A stretch of 64,000 nucleotides of DNA from Kitasatospora sp. NBC_00240 (GTDB taxonomy: Bacteria > Actinomycetota > Actinomycetes > Streptomycetales > Streptomycetaceae). Below are positions 54,688-63,070 of this stretch, in pieces. Position 1 is the first letter of the stretch, and every line of letters starts with the position of its first letter. The notes below the pieces were generated by a model. The model made no database searches, was not told the DNA's origin, and saw nothing but the letters and a program-made list of their open reading frames with translations. The stretch covers positions 2,604,001 through 2,668,000 of the forward strand of contig NZ_JAPEMU010000001.1 in NCBI RefSeq assembly GCF_026342405.1. The letters are read 5' to 3'. A program made the position numbers and the translations under genes.

Positions 54688-56367
54688 CTACTGGCCCGAG
54701 CCGTGCTTGTCGTAGATCTCGGTCTGGTACCAGGCGGTGAGTTCGTCGCCGCCGCTGCGCTTCCAGGAGGTCAGCGCGTTCTGGTAGTCGGCGACGGTCT
54801 TCAGGCCGTGGTAGACGTCCTTGATGGTGTCCTCCAGCGCCTGGGCGGCGTCGGCGGTGGCGAAGCGGGTCGGCACGGTGATGTTCATGTTCCAGAACAC
54901 CGGCTTGTAGGCGTACGTGACCGCCTGGGCGTCCCAGGCGCAGATGTCCTTGGTGATCTGGTCGAAGCCGGGGTTGCTGCGGGCCTGCGGGCTGGAGGCG
55001 AGGAACGGGAAGGTCTGCTGCTGGACGGACTTCTGCCCCTGCGGGGTGAAGGTCGGGGTGCCGTCGACCCGGGTGTGGTCGGTGCCTTCGACGCCGTAGT
55101 TGACCAGCGTGTACTCGGCCGAACCCCAGGGCGCCGCGAGGTAGTTGGCGACCGCGAGGAGTTCCTTGATCTGCTCCGGCTTCAGCTTGGCGTTGAGATA
55201 GCTGACCATGCTGGTGGAGGGGCCGAGGAAGATGCTCGGGGTGGACTTTCCGTCCGCCGCGAACAGCGGGAGGGCGCCGCGCCGGTACTTCGGGTCGGCG
55301 GCCTGGCCGGCCTGGGCGTCGGCCATGTTCCAGGAGCCGGTGCCGTCACCGGTGACCAGCACCTTGCCGGCGTAGAACCGCGCCTTGGCGTCGTTGTTGT
55401 TGCCGGCCAGTGCGTCCGGGTGGATGTAGCCGGACTTGGCGAGCTTCCAGGCCCAGTTGAGGGCCTCCAGGAACTCCGGCTGCTCGTACTTGCGGATCAG
55501 CTTGCCGTCCTTGGCGGCGTAGAGCTGCGCCAGGCCGAAGGGCTGGGCGAGGTAGATCCAGAGGTCGTCGAAGGCCCAGACGCCGGCACTGGCGCTGGTC
55601 AGCTCCTTGCCGAGGTTCATCAGGTCGTCGGCGGACTTCACGCTGTCGGCGGCGATGCCCTTGGCCTCGAAGACGTCCCGGCGGTAGTAGAAGGCGCCGG
55701 CGAAGGCGGTGCCGGAGGAGAAGCAGGGGATGCCGTAGAGCTTGTCGCCCCAGACTCCGGCCTGCCAGGCGCCGGTGGGGATGGCCGCCAGGTTCGGGTA
55801 CTCCTTGACCTTGTCGCCGGCCAGGTAGGGGGTGAGGTCGGCCAGTTGGGTGCCGGCGAGCCCGCCGACGTTGAAGAGCTGGTTCCACCAGGTGGGCAGC
55901 TGGATCCAGTCGGGGAGCTTCTGGGCCGCGGTCAGGGTGGGGATCGCGGTGTTGTAGGTGGTGCCGTTGGCCGGCTGCATGGTGAGTTTGACGCCCAGCG
56001 CGGCGTTGACGGCCTGGTAGAAGGAGTTGTCGGCCGCCGGGATCGTCCCCCAGAGCGGCGTCACGGCGGAGTAACTGCCGCCGGAGCCGGGCGTCTTGGG
56101 GACGGTCTTGACCGGCGTGGCCGGGTAGGTCAGGAAGCCCGGGTCGCTGAAGCCGCCGCCGGGGCCGGTCACCGAGGGCAGGTCCGCGGTGACCGCCGTG
56201 TTGGCGACGAAGGCGGGCAGGGCGCCGGCCAGGCCGGTCTTGGTGTTGGAGCCGCTCTTCGCGGCGCCGCCACTCCCGCAGGCGCTGAGCAGCGGCGTCA
56301 TGGCGGCTGCGCCGGCCACGCCGACGGCGGTTCTGAGGAGGGTTCTACGGCTGATCTGGGAGCTCAT
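54688..56367 (-). CDS. Extracellular solute-binding lipoprotein (LplA-like)
   Basis: 559 residues. Twin-arginine-type lipoprotein signal (ISRRTLLRTAVGVAGAAAMTPLLSAC, lipobox Cys ~30), then a large two-lobe binding fold with many Trp and Tyr (LPTWWNQLF, WAFDDLWIYLAQPFG), consistent with oligosaccharide binding. It is the first gene of the six-gene minus-strand operon. A -35/-10 pair (TTGTCG, 17 bases, TAGTCT) and an operator just downstream precede it. Confidence 0.94.
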   Translation of the reverse strand: MSSQISRRTLLRTAVGVAGAAAMTPLLSACGSGGAAKSGSNTKTGLAGALPAFVANTAVTADLPSVTGPGGGFSDPGFLTYPATPVKTVPKTPGSGGSYSAVTPLWGTIPAADNSFYQAVNAALGVKLTMQPANGTTYNTAIPTLTAAQKLPDWIQLPTWWNQLFNVGGLAGTQLADLTPYLAGDKVKEYPNLAAIPTGAWQAGVWGDKLYGIPCFSSGTAFAGAFYYRRDVFEAKGIAADSVKSADDLMNLGKELTSASAGVWAFDDLWIYLAQPFGLAQLYAAKDGKLIRKYEQPEFLEALNWAWKLAKSGYIHPDALAGNNNDAKARFYAGKVLVTGDGTGSWNMADAQAGQAADPKYRRGALPLFAADGKSTPSIFLGPSTSMVSYLNAKLKPEQIKELLAVANYLAAPWGSAEYTLVNYGVEGTDHTRVDGTPTFTPQGQKSVQQQTFPFLASSPQARSNPGFDQITKDICAWDAQAVTYAYKPVFWNMNITVPTRFATADAAQALEDTIKDVYHGLKTVADYQNALTSWKRSGGDELTAWYQTEIYDKHGSGQ

Positions 56368-56404
56368 GATCGGTGCGGCCCTTCATCGTTCAGGATCCGG
56401 TGTG

Positions 56405-56418
56405 TCGAATCGCTTCGA
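56405..56418. promoter_or_regulatory. LacI-type operator upstream of the transporter operon
   Basis: TCGAA-TCGC-TTCGA, perfect 5-base arms with a central CG, the form typical of LacI-family operators. It lies about 10 bases downstream of the -10 of the minus-strand promoter, so a bound repressor would block transcription. Confidence 0.7.
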
Positions 56419-56428
56419 TGTTGCGGCG

Positions 56429-56457
56429 AGACTAACGGCGGGTTTCGGGTTCGACAA
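56429..56457 (-). promoter_or_regulatory. Probable promoter of the transporter operon
   Basis: On the minus strand TTGTCG (56457-56452), a 17-base spacer and TAGTCT (56434-56429) form a good housekeeping-type promoter with the operator just downstream. Confidence 0.55.
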
Positions 56458-56554
56458 GGGGATGAACAAATCATTTCCGGGAACCTGCCGGGCCCACGCC
56501 TGCCCACAACCCCCTTCACCACCGGGCAAGATGACGTTCTATGGCGGTCGGACG

Positions 56555-56569
56555 GTTGACACAGTCAAC
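56555..56569 (+). promoter_or_regulatory. Inverted repeat containing a TTGACA -35 element
   Basis: GTTGAC-ACA-GTCAAC, perfect 6-base arms. It contains TTGACA (56556-56561), which could be the -35 box of the GH3 gene; operator B follows 22 bases after it. Confidence 0.45.
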
Positions 56570-56583
56570 CCGCCGTGCCACTT

Positions 56584-56597
56584 TCGAAGCGTTTCAA
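56584..56597. promoter_or_regulatory. LacI-type operator upstream of GH3
   Basis: TCGAA-GCGT-TTCAA, one mismatch from the perfect palindrome at 56405. It sits in the expected -10/+1 region downstream of TTGACA and 97 bases before the GH3 start codon. Confidence 0.65.
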
Positions 56598-56693
56598 CAT
56601 CGCGGCCCGCCGGGACGCTGTCAGGGTCAGGACCTCCCCCGCCCCGCGCCGCAGCCACTCTCCCCGCACGCCCATCCCCGAGGGGTTTCCCAG

Positions 56694-59600
56694 GTGACGA
56701 CCACCGCTGTGCCCGACCGGCCGCCCATCGAGCAGCTCGCCTTCCGCGACCCCGCACGACCGCTGCGGACACGCGTCGGGGACCTCCTCGCCCGGCTCAC
56801 CCCCGGCGAGCGGATCGCCATGCTGCACCAGTACTCCCCCGCCGTCCCCCGGCTCGGTACGGCCGCCTTCCGTACCGGCACCGAAGCCCTGCACGGCGTC
56901 GGCTGGCTCGGCGCCGCCACCGTCTTCCCGCAGGCCGTCGGCCTGGGCGCCACCTGGGACGACGAGCTGCTGCACGAGGTCGCCACCGCGATCGGCACCG
57001 AACTCCGGGCCTTCCACCACCACCGGGCCCCGCTCGCCGGCGAGGGCCGGATCAGCCTGCAGGCCTGGGCGCCCGTGGTGAACCTGCTGCGGGACCCGCG
57101 CTGGGGCCGCAACGAGGAGGGCTACGCCGAGGACCCGCTGCTCACCGCCCGCCTCGCCGACTCCTTCTGCCGGGGCCTGGCCGGGGACGACCCCGACCAC
57201 CTGCGCACCGCGCCGATCCTCAAGCACTTCCTCGCGTACAACAACGAGGACGAGCGCTGCGTGACCTCCTCCGGCCTGCGCCCGCGGGTCCTGCACGAGT
57301 ACGACCTGGCCGCGTTCCGCACCGCCGTCGCCAGCGGCTCCGCGACCGGCGTGATGCCCGCCTACAACCTGGTCAACGGCCGCCCCTGCCACGTGAGTCC
57401 GCTGATCGAGGACGAACTGAGGCGCTGGGCCGCGCCGACCGGGCACGAGCTGTACGTCTGCAGCGACGCCGAGGCCCCCTCCAACCTGGTCGACCCCGAG
57501 CACTACTTCGAGGACCACGCCGAGTCGCACGCCGCCGCCCTGCGGGCCGGCGTCGACAGCTTCACCGACCACGCCGACGACCCGCGCACCACCGTCGCCC
57601 GGATCACCGAGGCCCTGGCCCGCGGCCTGCTCACCGAGGCCGACGTCGACCGGGCCGTGCGCCGCCAGCTGTCGATCCGCTTCCGGCTCGGCGAGTTCGA
57701 CCCCGGCCCCGGCCCGTACGGCGCCACGCCCTGGTCGGTGGTCGACTCCCCCGCGCACCGCGACCTCGCGCTGCGCGCCGCCACCGAGTCCGTCGTCCTG
57801 CTCAGGAACGAGCGGGCGCTGCTGCCGCTCGACCCCGCCGAGGGGCGCCGGGTCGCCGTGGTCGGCCCGCTCGCCGACACCCTGTTCGAGGACTGGTACA
57901 GCGGCACCATGCCGTACCGGATCACCGTGGCGGCCGGGCTCGGCGCAGCCCTGGGCGCCCGCGGCGGCGAGGTGTCGTGCACCGAGGGCGTGGACCGGAT
58001 CACCCTGCGGGCGGCCTCCACCGGCGGGCTGCTCGCCGTCCCCGCGGGCGATCCGGCCGGGCCGATGACCGTGACCGCGACGGAAGGGGCCGGCGACGGG
58101 AACGTCGGCGACGGCAAGGCCGTCGACGGGAACGTCGGCGACGGCAAGGCCGTCGACGGGAACGTCGGCGACGGCAAGGCCGTCGACGAGGCCTGCTTCG
58201 ACCTGTTCGACTGGGGCGGCGGCGTGCTGACCCTGCGCAGCGCCGCCTCCGGGCGCTACGTCACCCTCAAGGACGAGGGCCTCGGCCTCGCCGCCGACCA
58301 GACCCAGCCGAACGGCTGGGACGTGCACGAGACCTTCCGGCTGGAGCCGGGCCCGGACGGCACCGAGCTGCTCCGCAACGTGTACAGCGGCGGGTACGCG
58401 GCCGTCGATCCGGTCACCGGCCTGGTCACCGTCTCCGCCGGGACGCCGGCCGGGGCCGAGCGGTGGACCAGGAGGGTCGTCCGGGACGGCGCCGCCGAGG
58501 CACTGGCCGCCGTCCGCGCCGCCGACACGGCCGTCGTCGTCCTCGGCAACGACCCGCACATCAACGGCCGGGAGACCCAGGACCGCGCCGACCTGCACCT
58601 GCCGCCGGCCCAGGAGGCCCTGCTGCGCGCCGTCGCCGCCGAGTGCCCCGACACCGTGCTGGTGCTGATGAGCAGCTACCCCTACGCCGTCGACCGGGCC
58701 GCCGCACAGGTGCCGGCGGTGCTGTGGACCTCGCACGGCGGCCAGGAGACCGGCCGCGCACTGGCCGCCGTCCTGCTGGGTGACAGCGACCCGGCCGGCC
58801 GGCTGCCGCAGACCTGGTACCGGGGGGACGACCCGCTGCCCGAGCGCCTGGACTACGACATCGTCCAGGCCGGCTGGACGTACCAGTACCACCGGGCCGC
58901 GCCGGCCTTCCCGTTCGGGCACGGGCTCTCGTACACGTCCTTCGAGTACGCCGGGCTGACGGCGGCCCTGGACGGCGAGGAGATCCGCTGCGCGGTGGAG
59001 GTCCGCAACACCGGCGCGCGGCCGGGGACGGAGACCGTGCAGCTCTACACCCGGGCGCTGGGGGCGCGGTACCAGGCGCCGCTGCTGCGGCTGGCCGACT
59101 ACCGCAAGCTGCGGCTGGCTCCGGGCGGGAGCCGGCGGGTGGAGTTCACCCTGCCGCGGTCGGCGCTGGCGCACTGGGACGTGGCCGAGGGCGGGTTCAC
59201 CGTCGACCCGGGCGCGTACGAAATCCTGGTGGGACGTTCGGCCGGGGCGGTCGAGCTGTCCGTGCCGCTGACCGTCGACGGGCCGCCGCCCGGCCCGCGT
59301 CAGGTGCTGGGGCGGACCGTCCGGGCCGTCGACTTCGACGACCACGCCGGGATCGCCCTGGTGGACGCCCACCGCGACCACGGCGACGCGGTGGCCCCGG
59401 TGGCCGAGGGTGCAGCGGCGCGGCTGGTGTTCCGGGCGGTCGAACTGCCGGGCGGGCCACTGGCCTTCGAGGCCGAGGTGGCCCGCGAGGGCGCGGGCGG
59501 CGCGGTGCTGGAGCTACGGACCGGCGGCGGCAGGGACGGCGGCCCGGACGGCGGCACGCTGCTGGCGAGTCTCGCCGTGCCGTCCACCGGCGGGCGGTAC

Positions 59601-59714
59601 GCCTGGACCAGCGTCCGCGTCGACCTGCCGGACAGCCCCGGCGGGGTGCACGACCTGCACCTGGTGCTGCGCGGGGAGCAGCGCCTGGCGTCCTTCCGGG
59701 TGGCCCGCGGCTGA
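56694..59714 (+). CDS. GH3 beta-glycosidase with inserted fascin-like module and C-terminal CBM6-like domain
   Basis: 1006 residues, no signal peptide. The GH3 barrel (~1-345) has RDPRWGRNEEGYAEDP, ILKHFLAYNNEDER, VMPAYNLVNGRP and nucleophile Asp in LYVCSDAEAPSNL (~257). The second domain starts RRVAVVGPLAD. Between ~468 and ~610 lies an insert: a threefold 10-residue repeat (DGNVGDGKAV), then a beta-trefoil-like region (LTLRSAASGRYVTLKDEGLGLAAD). The alpha/beta sandwich resumes (VVVLGNDPHINGRETQDRADLHLP, SYPYAVDRA), then FPFGHGLSYTSFEY with a fibronectin-like domain. The end (~870-1005) resembles CBM6 (HDLHLVLRGEQR). Likely a beta-glucosidase or xylosidase. The GTG at 56694 follows GAGGGG. 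Confidence 0.93.
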   Translation: MTTTAVPDRPPIEQLAFRDPARPLRTRVGDLLARLTPGERIAMLHQYSPAVPRLGTAAFRTGTEALHGVGWLGAATVFPQAVGLGATWDDELLHEVATAIGTELRAFHHHRAPLAGEGRISLQAWAPVVNLLRDPRWGRNEEGYAEDPLLTARLADSFCRGLAGDDPDHLRTAPILKHFLAYNNEDERCVTSSGLRPRVLHEYDLAAFRTAVASGSATGVMPAYNLVNGRPCHVSPLIEDELRRWAAPTGHELYVCSDAEAPSNLVDPEHYFEDHAESHAAALRAGVDSFTDHADDPRTTVARITEALARGLLTEADVDRAVRRQLSIRFRLGEFDPGPGPYGATPWSVVDSPAHRDLALRAATESVVLLRNERALLPLDPAEGRRVAVVGPLADTLFEDWYSGTMPYRITVAAGLGAALGARGGEVSCTEGVDRITLRAASTGGLLAVPAGDPAGPMTVTATEGAGDGNVGDGKAVDGNVGDGKAVDGNVGDGKAVDEACFDLFDWGGGVLTLRSAASGRYVTLKDEGLGLAADQTQPNGWDVHETFRLEPGPDGTELLRNVYSGGYAAVDPVTGLVTVSAGTPAGAERWTRRVVRDGAAEALAAVRAADTAVVVLGNDPHINGRETQDRADLHLPPAQEALLRAVAAECPDTVLVLMSSYPYAVDRAAAQVPAVLWTSHGGQETGRALAAVLLGDSDPAGRLPQTWYRGDDPLPERLDYDIVQAGWTYQYHRAAPAFPFGHGLSYTSFEYAGLTAALDGEEIRCAVEVRNTGARPGTETVQLYTRALGARYQAPLLRLADYRKLRLAPGGSRRVEFTLPRSALAHWDVAEGGFTVDPGAYEILVGRSAGAVELSVPLTVDGPPPGPRQVLGRTVRAVDFDDHAGIALVDAHRDHGDAVAPVAEGAAARLVFRAVELPGGPLAFEAEVAREGAGGAVLELRTGGGRDGGPDGGTLLASLAVPSTGGRYAWTSVRVDLPDSPGGVHDLHLVLRGEQRLASFRVARG
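58095..58184 (+). repeat. Three 30-base tandem repeats within GH3
   Basis: Three identical 30-base units coding for DGNVGDGKAV. They lie at the edge of the inserted fascin-like module and form a flexible linker; the frame is maintained. Confidence 0.93.
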
Positions 59715-59739
59715 GTCATGCCCGCGGCGGCCGCCCGAA

Positions 59740-59769
59740 GCGCCCCGGCCGGGTCACCGGTCGGGGCGC
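59740..59769. terminator. Bidirectional hairpin overlapping the MOSC stop codon
   Basis: A 13-bp stem (GCGCCCCGGCCGG with CCGGTCGGGGCGC, one G-T pair) and a 4-base loop GTCA. The loop holds the TGA stop of the minus-strand MOSC gene. It serves both convergent genes. Confidence 0.7.
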
Positions 59770-60419
59770 CGTCGTGCGAGGCGCCCGCGGATCTGCTCCA
59801 GGTCCTCCGCCGGCAGCGCGTCCGCCACCAGCAGGCCCGGCAGCAGCTCCGGTTCGGTGGTCATGGCTCGGAAGGACGCGGCCACCGTCACCTGGTGGTC
59901 GGGCCGGTGCACGATCTCGATCCGGTCGCCGGCGCGGATCTCGCCGGGCTCGATCACCCGCAGGTACGCCCCGGGGAGCGCGGCCCGGGTGAACTCCTTG
60001 ATCCAGCCCGCGCGTTCCAGCCAGCCCTGGAAGGTGCCGCAGGGGATGCGCGGGCAGGAGACCTCCAGGACGACGTCCGGGCCGATCCGCCAACGCTCGC
60101 CGATCAGGGCGCCGTTGACGTCGAGACCGCTGGTGGTGAGGTTCTCCCCGAAGCAGCCGTCGGGCAGCGGGCGGCCCAACTCGGGCTCCCAGCGGTCGAG
60201 ATCCTCCCTCGCGTAGGCGTAGACGGCCTGGTCGGCGCCGCCGTGGTGCTTCACGTCGTAGACGCGGTCCCCGGCCAGGCCCACCGCGCCGGTGCCCTTG
60301 GGCCCGGGGGCCGTCACGGCGACCGGGCCGTCGACCGGGCGCTTGTCGATCCCGGTCAGGGCGATGCCCTTCCACGGGTTGGGACGCGGTCGGCCGATGT
60401 TCAGGGAGAGCAGCTGCAT
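59754..60419 (-). CDS. MOSC-domain protein (YiiM-like)
   Basis: 221 residues. MOSC pattern: LSLNIGRPRP near the N terminus, GDRVYDVKHHGGADQAVYAYAREDLDRWEPELGR (~50-83), PDGCFGENLTTSGLDVNGALIGERWRIG, and the conserved Cys in EVSCPRIPCGTFQGWL (~137-145), which binds molybdenum cofactor in this superfamily. The YiiM-like group reduces N-hydroxylated compounds such as 6-hydroxylaminopurine. It is unrelated to the surrounding sugar genes. Confidence 0.93.
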   Translation of the reverse strand: MQLLSLNIGRPRPNPWKGIALTGIDKRPVDGPVAVTAPGPKGTGAVGLAGDRVYDVKHHGGADQAVYAYAREDLDRWEPELGRPLPDGCFGENLTTSGLDVNGALIGERWRIGPDVVLEVSCPRIPCGTFQGWLERAGWIKEFTRAALPGAYLRVIEPGEIRAGDRIEIVHRPDHQVTVAASFRAMTTEPELLPGLLVADALPAEDLEQIRGRLARRRPDR

Positions 60420-60529
60420 GGGGCCGACGGTACGACCCGGCGCGGCCCGGGGCCACCGGATTCGCGGCCCCGGCCGGCCCGCGCCGGCCAGGCCTGCCCC
60501 TGACCTGGGACGGGCCACCGCCACCCCGC

Positions 60530-62866
60530 TCAGCAGCCGAACCGCACCTCCCGCTCCCCGCCCGCCACCAGGGTGACCTCCCGGCCGGCGCCCCGGCAGT
60601 GCACGGCGAGCACCTGGTCGACGGCGGAGCGCAGCAGCGCCCGTGCGGTGCCCGCCGTCAGATCCCATTCGAGCTCCAGCACGGTGACCCGGCCCTGGCA
60701 GGCCACCCCCCGGACGGTGCCGCGCGTGAGCTCCTCGGGCAGGGCCGGCAGCAGGTCGAGCCGGCCGGGCCGGGCGTCGACCAGGAGCTCCAGGAGCAGG
60801 CCGGGCAGGGTGATCGCGGCGTCGGCGTTGTAGATCTCCAGGCCGGGGTTGTGCGAGGTCATCAGCGAGCGGAACAGCATGTCGCCGCCGAGGATCTTCA
60901 GCAGGTTGGCGCGGACCAGCCCGGCGTCGCGCAGGCGGGCGGCGGCCAGCGCGCGGTGCAGGCTGCCGTGGGCGGAGAGGTTCTCGTCGCCGCGCTCGGC
61001 GAGGGCCCGGTGCGCGGCCTCGGCGAGCGCCGGGGTGGCGTCCCGGGTGATCTCGCGCAGCGGCCAGACCGGGTGGAGGTGGCTGACGTGCCGGTGGTCG
61101 AGGTTGCCGTCCAGGCCGGGCCAGGCCCATTCGGTGAGCCGGCCGGCGGAGTTGACCAGGTACGCCGGGAGCCGTGGCAGCAGGGCCCGCCAGCGCGCCA
61201 CGGCCTCGGGCTCGATGCCGAGGTGCTCGCAGACCTCCACAGCCGTCTCCAGGGCGTGCCGGCCGGCCGCGACGTCCATCACGGCGTTCACGGTGGCGGA
61301 GCCGGCCGCCCCTTCGGGGGCGACCTCCGGGGAGTAGGACGGGACGAAGACGACCCGGCCCCGGTCGTCGGTGCGGGTGAGGAAGTCCTCGAAGAACTCG
61401 GCGGCGCCGATCAGCCAGCCGGCCAGTTCGAGGCGCAGGAACTCGTCGTCGCCGGTGGTGCGCCAGTACTCGTGCAGCGGGTGCAGCAGCCAGTCGGCGC
61501 CGGCCAGCCAGGCCGGCCAGGGCCAGTCGTCGTCGAGGTGGAACAGGTGCCCGTGCTCGCCGTCGGTGCGTCCGGGCGCGAGCAGGCCCCTGGCGCCGTA
61601 CAGGGCCCGGGCGTTGGCCCGCCAGTCGGCGATCTGGCCGCGGACCAGCGCGGCGTGCGCGTGCACGGCCTCCGGCAGGGCGGCCGGATTGGCGCCGGCC
61701 AGTTGGAGGTTGAGGTTGGCGTCGGTGGTGAAGTCACCGGCCCAGGCGGCGCCCCAGCCGCCGATCCAGAGCCCGGTGAGGCGGGGCGGCAGCACTCCGC
61801 TGGCGGAGAGCAGCAGGTAGCGGCCACTGTGGAAGAGCAGTTCGAGCAGCGCGGGGTCGAGGCGGTCCGGCTGCTTGTGCTGACGTTCGATCAGCTCTGT
61901 CGTACGGGCGGCCGCTCCGGCGCCGCCGAGGTCCAGGGTGGCGCGCCGGTAGGCGGGGGTGTGCAGGGCGGTGTGCGCGGCCAGCAGGGTGTCGTAGTCG
62001 GCGGGGAGCCGGCCGAGGCGGCGGCGGATCGTGCCGGTGTGCCACCCGGGCTGTTCCTGGCGGTCGAGGGCGGTGAGCAGCAGGACGCGCCGGGCCCCGC
62101 GCAGGATCAGCACGTCCCCGTCGGTGTCGATCCGGGCGCCGGGGGCGTGCACCAGGGTGACGGCCTCGAAGCCGTACGCGCCCTGGCCGGGCGGGTAGGT
62201 GGCGCGGGCGTCCAGCAGGCCGAGTGCGGGGGCCGCCTCGGTGGCGGTGCAGCGGTGCCGGACGTCCTCGGGGCAGTCGGGGAGGTCTCCGGTGAGGCGC
62301 AGCCGGAGGTCGGCGGGCGGGCCGGTGAGCTCCTGCACGACGACGGCGTCGGCGCGGGAGACGAAGGAGCGCCGTCGCCAGAGGCCGGCGTCGTCCTGCC
62401 AGCCGACGGTGATCTGGCCGGTGGCGAAGTCGGTGCTGCGCAGGTAGTCGTGGACCGGCCCGTGGGCGGGGGTGGCGATCTCCAGGGCGTGGCCGGGGTG
62501 GAAGGACTGGGTCCAGCGCAGTTCGGCGCCGCCGGCCCAGATCCGTTGGGCCTCGGGGGCGCGGCCGGCGAGGACGAGGTCGCGGATCTCCTCCAGCCGG
62601 TGGGCCGTCTCGGGCGCCCGGAGGTGGCGGGTGCCGTTGGGGAGGACGTAGCGGTGGTGGTTGAGGACGACGCGCTCGCGGTGCGGGCCGCCGTTGACCA
62701 TGATCCCGTACTCGCCGTTGCCGGAGAGGTGGGCGTCCTCCCAGCGGGTGGCGGGGGCGGTGTCGTGGACGGCGTGGCTGTCGTCCCTGATCGGGGTGGG
62801 TGGTGCGGAGGCGGCGGACGGGTCTGCTGGGGCGCCGTCAACTGCGCCGGTTTCGCGGGGATTCAC
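60530..62866 (-). CDS. GH95-family glycosidase (fucosidase/galactosidase-like)
   Basis: 778 residues, no signal peptide. GH95 layout: N-terminal beta domain (DTAPATRWEDAHLSGNGEYGIMVNGG), linker, alpha/alpha barrel with GLWIGGWGAAWAGDFTTDANLNLQ (~365-388), VPSYSPEVAPEGAAGSATVNAVMD, HRHVSHLHPVWPL (~597-609) and C-terminal SHNPGLEIYNADAAITLPGLLLELLVDA. Classical members show GTGWSLAWKINLWARL where this has ENLSAHGSLHRALAAARLRDAG, so it is divergent and its sugar is uncertain; known members act on alpha-1,2-L-fucosides or L-galactosides. The GTG at 62866 follows AAGGAG by 8 bases. In a xyloglucan pathway it would remove fucose or galactose tips. Confidence 0.85.
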   Translation of the reverse strand: MNPRETGAVDGAPADPSAASAPPTPIRDDSHAVHDTAPATRWEDAHLSGNGEYGIMVNGGPHRERVVLNHHRYVLPNGTRHLRAPETAHRLEEIRDLVLAGRAPEAQRIWAGGAELRWTQSFHPGHALEIATPAHGPVHDYLRSTDFATGQITVGWQDDAGLWRRRSFVSRADAVVVQELTGPPADLRLRLTGDLPDCPEDVRHRCTATEAAPALGLLDARATYPPGQGAYGFEAVTLVHAPGARIDTDGDVLILRGARRVLLLTALDRQEQPGWHTGTIRRRLGRLPADYDTLLAAHTALHTPAYRRATLDLGGAGAAARTTELIERQHKQPDRLDPALLELLFHSGRYLLLSASGVLPPRLTGLWIGGWGAAWAGDFTTDANLNLQLAGANPAALPEAVHAHAALVRGQIADWRANARALYGARGLLAPGRTDGEHGHLFHLDDDWPWPAWLAGADWLLHPLHEYWRTTGDDEFLRLELAGWLIGAAEFFEDFLTRTDDRGRVVFVPSYSPEVAPEGAAGSATVNAVMDVAAGRHALETAVEVCEHLGIEPEAVARWRALLPRLPAYLVNSAGRLTEWAWPGLDGNLDHRHVSHLHPVWPLREITRDATPALAEAAHRALAERGDENLSAHGSLHRALAAARLRDAGLVRANLLKILGGDMLFRSLMTSHNPGLEIYNADAAITLPGLLLELLVDARPGRLDLLPALPEELTRGTVRGVACQGRVTVLELEWDLTAGTARALLRSAVDQVLAVHCRGAGREVTLVAGGEREVRFGC

Positions 62867-62942
62867 GGGGGATGCTCCTTCGGCGGCTCTCGCGGCGGGG
62901 CTCGCGGCATCCTAGTTTGTTGCCCGCCCGTCCGAATAGGTG

Positions 62943-62967
62943 TCGAAGCGCATCGAAGCTTGCTTCG
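62943..62967. promoter_or_regulatory. LacI-type operator pair upstream of GH95 and GH74
   Basis: TCGAA-GCGC-ATCGA (62943-62956) overlaps CGAAG-CTTG-CTTCG (62954-62967). The first matches the operators at 56405 and 56584. They lie 77 bases upstream of the GH95 start and in the divergent GH74 promoter region. Confidence 0.6.
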
Positions 62968-62971
62968 GCTC

Positions 62972-63000
62972 TTGACGGGTCCAGATGGCAGGTCAACGAT
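62972..63000 (+). promoter_or_regulatory. Probable GH74 promoter
   Basis: TTGACG (62972-62977), a 17-base spacer and AACGAT (62995-63000) on the plus strand. The CebR-type box begins at the last base of the -10. Confidence 0.5.
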
Positions 63001-63013
63001 GGGAGCGCTCCCA
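63000..63013. promoter_or_regulatory. CebR-type operator upstream of GH74
   Basis: TGGGAGCGCTCCCA, a perfect 14-base palindrome identical to the consensus recognised by CebR, the cello-oligosaccharide-sensing LacI-family repressor of streptomycetes. It covers the expected transcription start of the GH74 gene. Confidence 0.85.
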
Positions 63014-63070
63014 CATCCCCCACCCGACCGGCCCCCACCCGCCGGCCCGCCCCGAGGAGTACCCCGACCC

